Assembly (NCBI GenBank): GCA_028281235.1
Contig: JANQKG010000035.1
Coordinates: 1 to 43,878 of the forward strand
DNA: 43,878 bases
From: Afifellaceae bacterium
GTDB lineage: Bacteria; Pseudomonadota; Alphaproteobacteria; Rhizobiales; Afifellaceae
Direction of reading: 5' to 3'
The position numbers were made by a program, and so were the translations under genes. Below the pieces are notes generated by a model that had not been told where the DNA came from, made no database searches, and was given only the letters and a program-made list of their open reading frames with translations. Within the stretch, counting starts at the first letter, position 1; every line of letters begins with the position of its first letter. Shown in pieces: positions 8,219-16,882 of the stretch.

Positions 8219-10501
8219 ATGTCTGAGTTCGACAAAGCGCTGAAATCAACCGCCAGCTATCCGCGGCCGGAGCCGGCGTTCGGCGGTCAGATCGGACGGA
8301 CCTTCTCTGAATCGCGTCCCGATCAGCCGCAGCCGGCAGGCGCGCCTCCCGGCGCTCCGAATGTGGTGGTTGTTCTGTTGGACGATGTGGGCTTTGCGCA
8401 GTTCTCCACCTTCGGCGGATCGATCCCGACCCCGGCTCTCGATCGTCTTGCCGATGAGGGCCTGCGCTACAATCGCTTCCACACGACCGCGCTCTGCACG
8501 CCAACACGCGCGGCCATCCTGACCGGACGGAATGCGCACGTGACCGGCAATGGGTCGGTGACGGAAATGTCGTCCGGCTTCCCCGGCTATAATTGCGCCT
8601 GGCCGAAGAGCACGGCCTGCATAGCGGAGATCCTGCGCCAGAACGGCTACGGCACCTGCGCGATCGGCAAGTGGCACAACACGCCGAACTGGGAAAGCGG
8701 TCCCGACGGCCCCTTCGACCGTTGGCCGACCGGTTTGGGCTTTGAGTATTTTTACGGGTTCATCGGCGGCGCCACGAACCAGTGGAAGCCGACGCTTTTT
8801 GAGAACACCCGTCCGGTGCGGCAAAGGGCGAAGGCGGACGACTATCACCTCACGACCGAGATGACGGACAAGTCATTGGAGTGGATCCGCACGCTTGATG
8901 TTGCGAATCCTCAAAAGCCCTTCTTCCTCTGGTACGCGCCCGGCGCGACGCACGCGCCGCACCACGTCTCGAAGGAATGGATCGACAAATTCAAGGGCAT
9001 GTTCGATGGCGGCTGGGACGCCTACCGCGAAGATGCGTTCCGGCGACAGAAAGAGCTGGGCGTCATCCCACTGGACGCCAAGCTGACCCCGCGCCCCGAC
9101 GAGATCGCAGCTTGGGACGACCTGTCCGACGACGGGCGCAAGCTGTTCGCTCGCATGATGGAGGTGTTCGCCGCCTTCACCGCCCAGACCGATCACGAGA
9201 TCGGGCGGCTCATGGATGGTCTTGAGGAGATCGGCAAGAAGGACAACACGCTCGTGCTCTATGTCGTCGGCGACAATGGCGCGAGCGGCGAGGGCGGCCT
9301 CACCGGCAACGCCAACGGTGTCTGCTACTTCAACGGCGTGCCGGAAACGATATCCGACATGATGCGGCATTACGACGATCTCGGCGGCCCTGACCATTAC
9401 AACCACTTTCCGGCCGGCTGGGCCTGGGCCATGAACACGCCCTTCAAATGGGTGAAGCGTGTCGCGTCGCATCTCGGCGGCGTCCGCAATCCGCTTGTCG
9501 TGCGCTGGCCGGAGCGCATCAGCGAAAGAGGTGGACTCAGAACGCAGTTCTTTCATGCCATCGATATCTTCCCGACGGTGCTTGACGCGGCGGGAATTGC
9601 GATGCCGGCGAGCGTGAACGGTGCGCAGCAGCGGCCGGTGGACGGTGTTTCCATGCTGCCGTCTCTCAACAATCCCGAGGCACCTGAGGCACGCCGCCTC
9701 CAGTATTTCGAAGCGCTCGGCAATCGCGCGATGTATGAGGACGGATGGTGGGCCTGCACTCGCGAGGTGCTGCCGTGGAAGCCAAAGGAAGAGCCGCTCG
9801 ACCCGGACAAGTCGGTCTGGGAACTCTACGACCTTGATCGGGATTTCTCGCAGGCCGATGACCTTGCGGCGGAGAAGCCGGAGCGTCTGCAGCGCCTGCA
9901 GGATTTGTTCTGGATCGAAGCGGCGAAGAACCAGGTGCTCCCACTCGACGCACGCGGCAGCGAGCGTATCGTCGATGCGCTGGCGCTCGGCAAGACGCAG
10001 AGACAGATCTACGATTTCTATCCGGGGGTCTTCGGCATACTCGAAACCAGCGCGCCCGATGTGAAAAACCGCTCCTTTGCCATTGAGGCGGCGTTCTCGC
10101 TTGGCGATCCGGGGGACGAAGGCATCATTGTTGCGCTCGGCGGCCGCATCGGCGGCTATGCCCTGCTGGTCCGGAAACGACGGCTGGAATTCCTCTACAA
10201 TTTCTGCGGCATCGAGCTGACACGTGTTCTTTCCGCCGAAGACCTTCCGCTCGGCGACATGACGGCGCGCCTGGATTTCACCTATGATTACGGCGGTGCC
10301 GGCAAAGGCGGCCAGTTTGTCCTGTCGGTCAACGGCACTATTATGGCCAGCCAGCGCATCGAGCGGACCGTCCCGCGCATGTTCTCTCGTGAGACGCTCG
10401 ACATCGGGATGGACCTCAACTCACCTGTCGGCGATTACGATGCGCCGTTCGAATTCACAGGCGCGTTGAAGCGCGTCCGGTTCCATTTGGCGGACGCCTA
10501 G
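8219..10501 (+). CDS. Arylsulfatase-type sulfatase, formylglycine-dependent
   Basis: A 760-aa type I sulfatase hydrolysing an organic sulfate ester. The modification motif is C93-T-P-T-R97, where C93 would be converted to formylglycine, so a sulfatase-modifying enzyme is needed from elsewhere in the genome. Calcium ligands are D55-D56 and D352-N353; K151 and H153 (GKWHN) and H245 complete the active site. Residues about 620-760 form a beta-rich C-terminal domain seen in the long AtsA-like subfamily. There is no signal peptide, so a cytosolic enzyme acting after import is likely. ATG 8219 lies 2 bp after tctA; a longer in-frame start (8159) would run inside tctA. Substrate unknown. Confidence 0.9.
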   Translation: MSEFDKALKSTASYPRPEPAFGGQIGRTFSESRPDQPQPAGAPPGAPNVVVVLLDDVGFAQFSTFGGSIPTPALDRLADEGLRYNRFHTTALCTPTRAAILTGRNAHVTGNGSVTEMSSGFPGYNCAWPKSTACIAEILRQNGYGTCAIGKWHNTPNWESGPDGPFDRWPTGLGFEYFYGFIGGATNQWKPTLFENTRPVRQRAKADDYHLTTEMTDKSLEWIRTLDVANPQKPFFLWYAPGATHAPHHVSKEWIDKFKGMFDGGWDAYREDAFRRQKELGVIPLDAKLTPRPDEIAAWDDLSDDGRKLFARMMEVFAAFTAQTDHEIGRLMDGLEEIGKKDNTLVLYVVGDNGASGEGGLTGNANGVCYFNGVPETISDMMRHYDDLGGPDHYNHFPAGWAWAMNTPFKWVKRVASHLGGVRNPLVVRWPERISERGGLRTQFFHAIDIFPTVLDAAGIAMPASVNGAQQRPVDGVSMLPSLNNPEAPEARRLQYFEALGNRAMYEDGWWACTREVLPWKPKEEPLDPDKSVWELYDLDRDFSQADDLAAEKPERLQRLQDLFWIEAAKNQVLPLDARGSERIVDALALGKTQRQIYDFYPGVFGILETSAPDVKNRSFAIEAAFSLGDPGDEGIIVALGGRIGGYALLVRKRRLEFLYNFCGIELTRVLSAEDLPLGDMTARLDFTYDYGGAGKGGQFVLSVNGTIMASQRIERTVPRMFSRETLDIGMDLNSPVGDYDAPFEFTGALKRVRFHLADA

Positions 10502-10651
10502 GGCATCAACTGCCCCTTCTGACCAGCTCAGGCGTGCACGCCGAGCCAGACCAGCATTGCGGCATATTGCAACCACGATCATCGGCCGCCTATGCTTTCG
10601 CTCTCGTAGACCGTCTTGCGCTCAGCTTGTGGATTGATCCGGACTTGGCAG

Positions 10652-11701
10652 ATGAGCCGACCGCCGACCATCAAAGACGTTGCCGCCCTGTCTGAGGTTT
10701 CGCTCGCCACGGTGACGCGCGTGATCCACGGCAACGGACCGGTCGCCGTTGAGACGCGCCGGCGTGTCGAGCAGGCCATTCGCGATACCGGCTATCGTGT
10801 CAATTTCGTTGCCCGCGATTTGCGGCTCAGCGATACGCGGACGATCGGTCACATCCTGCACGCCATCACACAGAATCCGTTCTTCGCCGAGGTGGCGCTT
10901 GGTGTTGAGGACGAAGCCCATGCGCACGGCCACAACGTCTTCATCTACAATGTTCAAGGACGCGCCGAGCGCGAAGCGGAGGGCGTCAAGACGTTTCTGA
11001 ACCGACGCGTATCGAGCATCATCTTCACCACGGCCGCGGCTCAGGAAAACGTCGTACAGGCCGTCGAAGCGGGCTTGCCGGTCGTACAGGTGGAACGCCG
11101 CGCGGCGGTCGGTGCACATACCGTCCTTGTCGACAATTACACGGGCGCGCGCCGCGCCATGCAACACCTGCTCGATCTCGGGCACCGGATGATCGGTTAC
11201 ATCGGCGGCGATCCCGGCCGGTCCGATCCGCGGGTCTCCGGTGAGCTGACCGTGGAAGAACAACGGGTCGCCGGGTGGCGGGATGGATTGCGCGACGCCG
11301 GCCTGGCGGCGGACGCCGATCTTTTGCGTGTCGGCCCGTATCTGTCGTTTGAGCACGATGCGTTTGGCGGCGAGGGCGCTCGCGCCATGCATGACCTGCT
11401 TGACGGCGGGAAGCTGCCGACCGCCGTCCTTGTCGGCAGTGACATTCTGGCGGCGGGCGCGCTGCAGGCGCTCTACGCGCGCGGGCTTCATGTTCCGGAC
11501 GACATGTCGCTCATCGGCTTTGACGACACGCTTGCGGCCCACCTCACACCTGCTCTGTCGACGGTGGCGCTGCCCATGCGCGAGATCGGTCGCGCGGCGG
11601 TGCGGCTGGCGCTTGAGCCGCATGAGGACGGCGACTTCAAGACGGTCACGCTGTCCTCCGATCTTTATCTCAGGCACTCCACCGGACCGCTTCGACGCTA
11701 G
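10652..11701 (+). CDS. LacI-family transcriptional regulator
   Basis: A 349-aa LacI/GalR repressor. The DNA-binding helix-turn-helix covers about residues 6-25 (TIKDVAALSEVSLATVTRVI), with the hinge helix near 50-58 (VNFVARDLR). The rest is a sugar-binding periplasmic-type domain ending in the SLIGFDDT and TVALPMREIG stretches common to the family. ATG 10652 places the first helix at the canonical position. It is followed by an ABC sugar importer whose control region contains a matching operator (11737-11750), so it very likely represses that operon until a sugar binds. The sulfatase gene upstream is separated by 150 bp with no recognisable signal. Confidence 0.92.
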   Translation: MSRPPTIKDVAALSEVSLATVTRVIHGNGPVAVETRRRVEQAIRDTGYRVNFVARDLRLSDTRTIGHILHAITQNPFFAEVALGVEDEAHAHGHNVFIYNVQGRAEREAEGVKTFLNRRVSSIIFTTAAAQENVVQAVEAGLPVVQVERRAAVGAHTVLVDNYTGARRAMQHLLDLGHRMIGYIGGDPGRSDPRVSGELTVEEQRVAGWRDGLRDAGLAADADLLRVGPYLSFEHDAFGGEGARAMHDLLDGGKLPTAVLVGSDILAAGALQALYARGLHVPDDMSLIGFDDTLAAHLTPALSTVALPMREIGRAAVRLALEPHEDGDFKTVTLSSDLYLRHSTGPLRR

Positions 11702-11717
11702 GCCGAAAGCGCGAGAT

Positions 11718-11723
11718 TTGACA
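11718..11723 (+). promoter_or_regulatory. Putative -35 box of the ABC operon
   Basis: TTGACA is a perfect sigma-70 -35 hexamer. At 17 bp spacing the -10 position (11741-11746) is a weak AACGTT lying inside the LacI operator, as expected for a repressible promoter. Transcription would begin near 11753, about 75 nt before the binding-protein gene. Confidence 0.55.
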
Positions 11724-11736
11724 CGTAGCGCCCATA

Positions 11737-11750
11737 TGGTAACGTTAACA
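11737..11750. promoter_or_regulatory. LacI-type operator
   Basis: TGGTAACGTTAACA is a near-perfect palindrome centred on CG (6 of 7 positions match between arms), the classic LacI/GalR operator form with a central CpG for the hinge helices. It overlaps the predicted -10 region of the ABC operon and lies 36 bp after the LacI-family gene that probably binds it. Confidence 0.75.
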
Positions 11751-11827
11751 TCTGCCGATTTGATGGGTTTTCGTGTGAATGGCCGAATAACAGCCCCGAT
11801 CGCGCAGGTTCAAATAGGAGGAGACCG

Positions 11828-13099
11828 ATGCTCAAGAGATTGACGCTTGCGGCGACAGCGGCCGCCATCTTTTCTGTGCCGGCGCTGGCCAAGGACACGG
11901 TTGTCTTCTGGCAGTTCAGCACGCGCGACGCCTATATCGACGCCTGGGAAGCGGCGATCGCCGACTTCGAGGCAGAGAACCCCGACATCGATGTGGTCAT
12001 GGAGATCGTTCCGTGGTCGGAGCAGCAGCAGCGCCTGGTCAGCGCGCTCACGACCGGCGGCCTGCCGGATGTCTCCATGCTCGGCAACAACGTGGTGGCG
12101 CAGTTCCAGGCGATCGGCGCTTTGGCGCCCCTGACACAGTATTTTGCCGCGCACGGCGAGAAGCACGGCTACGACGTGGCGGCGGACATCTGGCCCGGCG
12201 ACCGCGGCTATTACGAGCTGGGCGGCGAATGGTGGGCGTCGGCATTGGCTGTGGAAACCCGCGCGCTCTATTACCGCAAGGATCTCTTTGAGGCTGCGGG
12301 CCTCGACCCCGAAAGCCCTCCGGCGACGTGGAGCGACTTGATTGAGGCCGCAAAGACGATCACGGAGAAGACGGATGCTTATGGATGGGCCGCGCCGATG
12401 AGCATCGACTATCTGACCCTGCAGAATTTCATGAGCGTTTACCTGTCGCACGGCGCGCGGCTTCTGAACGAGGCGGGGCAGTGCGGCCTCGACAGCGACG
12501 CGTTCCGTCAAGCGCTTGCACTTTTTGTCAGTGCGTTCGAAGCCGGCGTGACGCACCCCGACGCCGCCACCAAGCCCGGCAATGAGTTCCGCCGTGGCTT
12601 TCTTGACGGCGAATATGCCATGATCGTCGATCAGCCCGGCATCTATGCCGACCTGCAGAATGAAGGCGCGGACTTCGCAGATCAGGTCGCCATCGTGCAG
12701 GTGCCCGCCGGGCCGGAGGGCACGTTCGGCTTCCTGGGCGGCTGGCCGTTGGTTCTGTGGGATGCCTCGGAGAGCAAGGATGCCGCGGCTGCCTGGATCC
12801 TGCACGCCACGCGGCCGGAAGGTGCGCTCAAGGAGCTGTCGATCAATTCCGGGATGATCCCGGGAAGCCGATCGCTTGCCGCAGGCGAACCCTGGAACGC
12901 CTCACCCTTCGACGTCTTCGTCGCCCAGCTTCAGAACGCCTATCCCTATCAGCATCCCGACGAGGCGATTGCGCAGATGGGCCAGATGGAGGTGGATACG
13001 ATCCAAAAAGCGATCCAGGCCGTTGCACTCGGCGAGGCGACAGTCGATGAAGCGACCGTCCGTCTGTGCGAGGACATTAACGAAGTCCTCGCGCGCTGA
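11828..13099 (+). CDS. ABC sugar transporter, substrate-binding protein
   Basis: A 423-aa extracellular solute-binding protein of the CUT1 type (MalE/UgpB-like) that captures an oligosaccharide, sugar or polyol in the periplasm. A Sec signal peptide spans about 1-21 (cleavage after ALA). The mature N-terminus KDTVVFWQF, the AAIADFEAENPDIDV stretch and GFLGGWPLVLWDAS are family hallmarks. GGAGGAG precedes ATG 11828. It is the first gene of the LacI-controlled operon and is followed by a strong hairpin, then two permeases. The ligand is unknown. Confidence 0.92.
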   Translation: MLKRLTLAATAAAIFSVPALAKDTVVFWQFSTRDAYIDAWEAAIADFEAENPDIDVVMEIVPWSEQQQRLVSALTTGGLPDVSMLGNNVVAQFQAIGALAPLTQYFAAHGEKHGYDVAADIWPGDRGYYELGGEWWASALAVETRALYYRKDLFEAAGLDPESPPATWSDLIEAAKTITEKTDAYGWAAPMSIDYLTLQNFMSVYLSHGARLLNEAGQCGLDSDAFRQALALFVSAFEAGVTHPDAATKPGNEFRRGFLDGEYAMIVDQPGIYADLQNEGADFADQVAIVQVPAGPEGTFGFLGGWPLVLWDASESKDAAAAWILHATRPEGALKELSINSGMIPGSRSLAAGEPWNASPFDVFVAQLQNAYPYQHPDEAIAQMGQMEVDTIQKAIQAVALGEATVDEATVRLCEDINEVLAR

Positions 13100-13110
13100 T
13101 TTCATCGTTC

Positions 13111-13132
13111 CGGGAGGCTCAAGGGCCTCCCG
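13111..13132 (+). terminator. Intercistronic hairpin between binding protein and permease
   Basis: CGGGAGGC (13111-13118) and GCCTCCCG (13125-13132) form a perfect 8-bp stem with a 6-nt loop, followed only by TTT. This is more likely a partial terminator or 3-prime mRNA-stabilising stem, giving more binding protein than permease, than a full terminator, since the permeases follow within 20 bp. Confidence 0.65.
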
Positions 13133-13149
13133 TTTCCCTGGCGCGAAGC

Positions 13150-14025
13150 ATGCGTGCGCTGTCCAAGCTGGACTTTTATCCGTACTGGCTGCTGCTGCCG
13201 GCGGTGATCGTCGCAATCCTGGTGGCCATCGCGCCGCTCATCTACGGTTTTGTGCTGTCCCTGCATGATTGGTACTTGTTGCGCAGCCCCGTTCCGACCT
13301 GGGCCGGGCTGGCGAATTATCGCGAGCTGCTGACCGATGAGGATTTTTGGCTTGCGTTCGCCCGGACATGGTTCTGGACATTGGGGACGGTCGTTGTCGA
13401 ATTCGCAATCGGCATCCCTTTGGCATTGCTGCTCAATCGCGACACGGCGGTCGCAAAGGCGGTTTCAGCCTTCATCCTCATGCCGTGGGTGACGCCGTTC
13501 ATCGTCGTCGCTTATGGGTGGCGCTTTCTGCTCGACAGCGAGCTGGGCTTGTTGCACGGGCTGCTTGAGACGGCATCGCTGGCCGGCGACCGATCAATCC
13601 TGGCCGATCCTCTCGGTGCGCTGGTCATGGTCACCTTCATCTCCGGCTGGAAGGGCGTGCCTTTTGTGGTGATCGCCATGCTTGCAGCGCTGAAGTCGAT
13701 TCCCGCGGAGCTTTACGAAGCCGCCGAGATCGATGGCGCCGGCCGGCGGCAGCGCTTTCGCTTCGTCACGCTGCCAGCGCTGCGCAACACCGCAGTGGTC
13801 ATCGGACTGATCCTCGGCATCCTCGCCTTTTACAGCTTCGATCTGGTGTGGATCATGACGCGGGGCGGTCCGGTCGACAGCACGACCATTGTCGGCATTT
13901 CCATCTACCAGACCTTCTTCGCCGATCTGCGCCCGTCCTATGCGGCAACGATCAGTTCGGTGATGCTTGCGGTTCTTTTGGTTGCCGCACTGCTCACTCT
14001 GCGGCTGAGGCGCGCGGAAGCATGA
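13150..14025 (+). CDS. ABC sugar transporter permease, MalF type
   Basis: A 291-aa inner-membrane permease with six predicted spans. The EAA loop that docks on the ATPase reads ELYEAAEIDGAGRRQRFRFVTLPAL (about residues 187-211), and the N-terminus (YPYWLLLPAVIVAILVAIAPLIYGF) is typical of the MalF/UgpA branch. ATG 13150 lies 51 bp after the binding-protein gene, behind a hairpin, with a weak GAAG ribosome site. Its stop overlaps the start of the second permease (ATGA). Confidence 0.92.
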   Translation: MRALSKLDFYPYWLLLPAVIVAILVAIAPLIYGFVLSLHDWYLLRSPVPTWAGLANYRELLTDEDFWLAFARTWFWTLGTVVVEFAIGIPLALLLNRDTAVAKAVSAFILMPWVTPFIVVAYGWRFLLDSELGLLHGLLETASLAGDRSILADPLGALVMVTFISGWKGVPFVVIAMLAALKSIPAELYEAAEIDGAGRRQRFRFVTLPALRNTAVVIGLILGILAFYSFDLVWIMTRGGPVDSTTIVGISIYQTFFADLRPSYAATISSVMLAVLLVAALLTLRLRRAEA

Positions 14026-14852
14026 CGATGGATCGCGACAGGCTGGCGCAGGTTGCGCTCGATGCGCTGACGCTGCTGGTGGCGGTGCTGCTTCTGTTTC
14101 CGATTCTTTGGGTGGCCGTCTCCTCCTTCAAGCCGGAAGGGGACATCCTCGCGGCCGGGCTCATTCCGCGGGCCCTCACGCTTGAGCATTATCGCGCGGT
14201 CCTGGGCGAAGCGGCGTTCGTGCGCGCGCTGGGCAACTCGTTGATCGTCGGCTTGGCGAGCGCTTTGATCGCCATCGCCGTCGCACTGCCGGCCGCCTAT
14301 GCGCTGGCGCGTTTTCAGTTTCGCGGCCGCGAGCAACTTGGTCTCCTGGTTCTAAGCACGCAGATGCTGCCAAGCGTGGCGATCCTGGTCCCGCTGGTGG
14401 TGATCATGCGCACTTTGGAGCTTTCGAACACGCTGACCGGATTGGTGATCACCCACCTGACTTTGGGTCTGCCGATCGCCGTGTGGATGCTGCGCGGCTA
14501 TTTCGACAGCATTCCGAGAGACCTTGAGGAGGCGGCGTGGATCGACGGTGCTTCCCAGACACAAGCGTTGCTGCGGATCGTGCTGCCCTTGATGGCGCCG
14601 GCGGTGGTTGCGGTCGCGACATTCGCCTTCGTTCTGTCGTGGGGCGAATATGTCCTAGCGCTGTCCTTGGTGTCCTCGACGCAGTCCAAGACGCTGCCCC
14701 TGGCGTTGCAGGCGCTGTTTGATCCCTACTCTTTCAGCTGGGGTCAGGTCATGGCCGGCGGCGTCATCATCGCTGTGCCGGCCGTCGCCCTGTTTCTGAT
14801 TTTCCGCCGCTATCTGATCGGCGGATTGGTCTCCGGAGGCGTGAAGGGATGA
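14022..14852 (+). CDS. ABC sugar transporter permease, MalG type
   Basis: A 276-aa partner permease with six spans. The EAA loop reads DLEEAAWIDGASQTQALLRIVLPL, and the ALARFQFRGRE and MLPSVAILVPL stretches are typical of MalG/UgpE proteins. ATG 14022 overlaps the previous stop by 4 bp, so translation is coupled. No ATPase gene follows; the operon continues with a dehydrogenase 7 bp downstream, so the importer must borrow an ATPase from elsewhere, possibly one of the two at 26.8-28.95 kb. Confidence 0.92.
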   Translation: MTMDRDRLAQVALDALTLLVAVLLLFPILWVAVSSFKPEGDILAAGLIPRALTLEHYRAVLGEAAFVRALGNSLIVGLASALIAIAVALPAAYALARFQFRGREQLGLLVLSTQMLPSVAILVPLVVIMRTLELSNTLTGLVITHLTLGLPIAVWMLRGYFDSIPRDLEEAAWIDGASQTQALLRIVLPLMAPAVVAVATFAFVLSWGEYVLALSLVSSTQSKTLPLALQALFDPYSFSWGQVMAGGVIIAVPAVALFLIFRRYLIGGLVSGGVKG

Positions 14853-14859
14853 GTGAGAC

Positions 14860-15888
14860 ATGACGCGGACCAAGGCCGTACATTTCACCGGGCCGAGGGC
14901 CGTGGAGGTGCGCGACATCGATCTCGGCGAGCCGGGACCCGGCGATGTCCTCGTTGAGACGCTGGCCTCCGGCATCAGCGCCGGCACGGAGATGAACGTC
15001 TATCGCGGCTTGGCGCCGCAATGGCGGAAGCGCCGTGACGCGCAAACGGGGCTCTTCATGCCCTCCGACAAGCCGGAATGGAGCTACCCGACGCCTTACG
15101 GCTATGCCTGTGTTGGCCGTGTCATCAACGGCACGGAGAGCCTGGCGGCCGGAACGCTGGTCTTCACCTACACGCCGCATGCAAGCCATTCCATTGTCCG
15201 TGCCGATGCAGCGTTTCCGATCGGGGAGCGGACGTCGCCTGAGGTCGGTGTGCTCTTCTCGAACCTGAACACGGCGCTCAATGGCGTGCTCGACGCCCGA
15301 CCGCCGATCGGCTCGCATGTCGTGGTCGTGGGCCTTGGCGTGATCGGGCAGCTCGCGGTCCGGCTTCTGGCGCAATCCGGGATGGCAAGCGTGATCGCGG
15401 TTGATAAAATTGTGGCGCGCCGCGACCTCGCCGTTGCCGGCGGCGCGACCCATGTGCTCGATCCTACGGCAGGCCCGGTGGCGGAAGCGGTTCGCGCGAT
15501 CGCCCCGGCGGGCGCCGATATCGTCCTGGAGGTGTCGGGTGAGCCGGCGGCGCTGAACGAAGCTATCCGCATCGTCGGCCGCAATGGACTGGTCGTGGCG
15601 TTGTCATGGTATGGCAACGATTTGAGCGCGGTGAACCTGGCGGGTGAGTTCCACCACAACCGCGTGCAGATCAGGTCTTCTCAAGTTGGTGCGCTCGATC
15701 CTGCGCTTGGGCCGTTGTGGACGGTTGCGCGGCGCATGGCGTTGGCGCGGGACTATCTCGGGACGCTCGACCTTGCGCCGCTGATCAGCCACCGCATCCC
15801 GGTTGAGCAGGCGCCGGAGGCCTACGCCATGCTCGATAACGCGCCGCAGGACGCGATGCAGGTCGTGTTCACTTATGGCAGCGCTTGA
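14860..15888 (+). CDS. MDR-family dehydrogenase lacking usual zinc ligands
   Basis: A 342-aa medium-chain dehydrogenase/reductase. The cofactor motif GLGVIG is at 158-163 in a normal Rossmann fold. The catalytic zinc cysteine of classical alcohol dehydrogenases is replaced (SAGTE at 40-44 where C-G-T-D is expected), and the four-cysteine structural zinc lobe is absent. It therefore belongs to the zinc-independent MDR branch that acts on sugars or other hydroxyl compounds. It probably oxidises or reduces the imported sugar or a derivative. It starts 7 bp after the permease gene and is followed after 34 bp by an isomerase-like TIM barrel. Confidence 0.83.
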   Translation: MTRTKAVHFTGPRAVEVRDIDLGEPGPGDVLVETLASGISAGTEMNVYRGLAPQWRKRRDAQTGLFMPSDKPEWSYPTPYGYACVGRVINGTESLAAGTLVFTYTPHASHSIVRADAAFPIGERTSPEVGVLFSNLNTALNGVLDARPPIGSHVVVVGLGVIGQLAVRLLAQSGMASVIAVDKIVARRDLAVAGGATHVLDPTAGPVAEAVRAIAPAGADIVLEVSGEPAALNEAIRIVGRNGLVVALSWYGNDLSAVNLAGEFHHNRVQIRSSQVGALDPALGPLWTVARRMALARDYLGTLDLAPLISHRIPVEQAPEAYAMLDNAPQDAMQVVFTYGSA

Positions 15889-15922
15889 CGGCCGCGCTGC
15901 AGCTCAAAAGGAACCTCTCGCC

Positions 15923-16711
15923 ATGATCAGCCGGCTTTCGGCGTGTCTCGACATGCTCTTCACGGAGGAGCCGGACTTCGCCGACCGCGTTCGGCGCGCG
16001 TCCGACGCCGGGTTCGAGGCGGTGGAGTTCTGGCGCTGGACGAACAAGGACATTCCCGGCCTCAAGGCAGCAGTTGACGAAACCGGCATGCAACTATCGG
16101 GCTTCGTGGCGGAGCCCATGGTTCCCCTGACGGACCGCGACGCGCATCAGACGTTTCTTGTGGGATTGAAAGACTCAGCGGCGCTCGCCGGTGACCTCGG
16201 TGCGCCGTTCCTTATTGCGCAGACGGGGAACCTGCTGACGGACCGACCGAGAGAGGAGCAGCGGTCAGCCATCATCGATGGCTTGCGGCACGCCGCCGAT
16301 GTTCTCTCTGAGACCGGCGTGCGGCTGCTGGTGGAGCCGCTCAACACGCGCGTCGACCACCCCGGCTATTTCCTGCCTTCCACAGCGGAGGGTCTCGACA
16401 TCATCGAAGCGGTCGCACGTCCGGAGATTCGCCTGCTTTACGATCTCTACCATTCCTTTGTCATGGATGAGCGTCCGCAGGAGGTGCTCGCCGGACGGAT
16501 CGACCTTGTTGCGCATCTCCATGTCGCCGACGCCCCCGGCCGGCACGAGCCGGGCAGCGGTGTGATGGATTGGCGCGGGCGGCTGAACTGGATCGTCGCG
16601 CACGGATATGAGGGGACGCTCGGACTGGAATACGCGCCCACCGGCGCCACCCAAGAGAGCGTGAAGCCGCTTCTCGCGTGGTACGGCAGGCAGGTCCGGC
16701 CTTCGCGCTGA
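15923..16711 (+). CDS. Hydroxypyruvate-isomerase-like TIM-barrel protein
   Basis: A 262-aa xylose-isomerase-like TIM barrel closest in pattern to hydroxypyruvate isomerase (Hyi), a cytosolic metal-dependent aldose-ketose isomerase family. Likely metal ligands lie in LLVEPLNTR (E), LLYDLYHS (D), HLHVADAPGRHEPG (H) and LGLEYAP (E). ATG 15923 is chosen for its AAAAGGAA ribosome site and because it begins the first beta strand (ISRLSACLDMLF); an earlier in-frame ATG (15875) exists. In the LacI operon it would act after the MDR dehydrogenase, probably isomerising a keto-sugar or keto acid. Confidence 0.85.
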   Translation: MISRLSACLDMLFTEEPDFADRVRRASDAGFEAVEFWRWTNKDIPGLKAAVDETGMQLSGFVAEPMVPLTDRDAHQTFLVGLKDSAALAGDLGAPFLIAQTGNLLTDRPREEQRSAIIDGLRHAADVLSETGVRLLVEPLNTRVDHPGYFLPSTAEGLDIIEAVARPEIRLLYDLYHSFVMDERPQEVLAGRIDLVAHLHVADAPGRHEPGSGVMDWRGRLNWIVAHGYEGTLGLEYAPTGATQESVKPLLAWYGRQVRPSR

Positions 16712-16882
16712 AGGCCCCCGCGGCGTCGACGCGCCGCTCTGTGCCGCCTTGCCGCGACAAACCGTCCGATTATTGCGGCCGCTTCCGCCGAAACGATACA
16801 AGATGGATCGGCGATGAGGCGCCGCCGTTTCGCGCGTGTCCCGTGGCGCCATGTGACGAGACCAAGCGAGGAGAGGGCGTCG

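Noticed and set aside
8219-10501. Choline-sulfatase (BetC) assignment
   Set aside because: The length (760 aa against about 500), the C-terminal extra domain and the N-terminal PxPAFxGxIG-like segment match long arylsulfatases instead.
15168-15659. Second gene overlapping the MDR dehydrogenase on the minus strand
   Set aside because: No domain, and the plus-strand gene has a full Rossmann fold; shadow frame.
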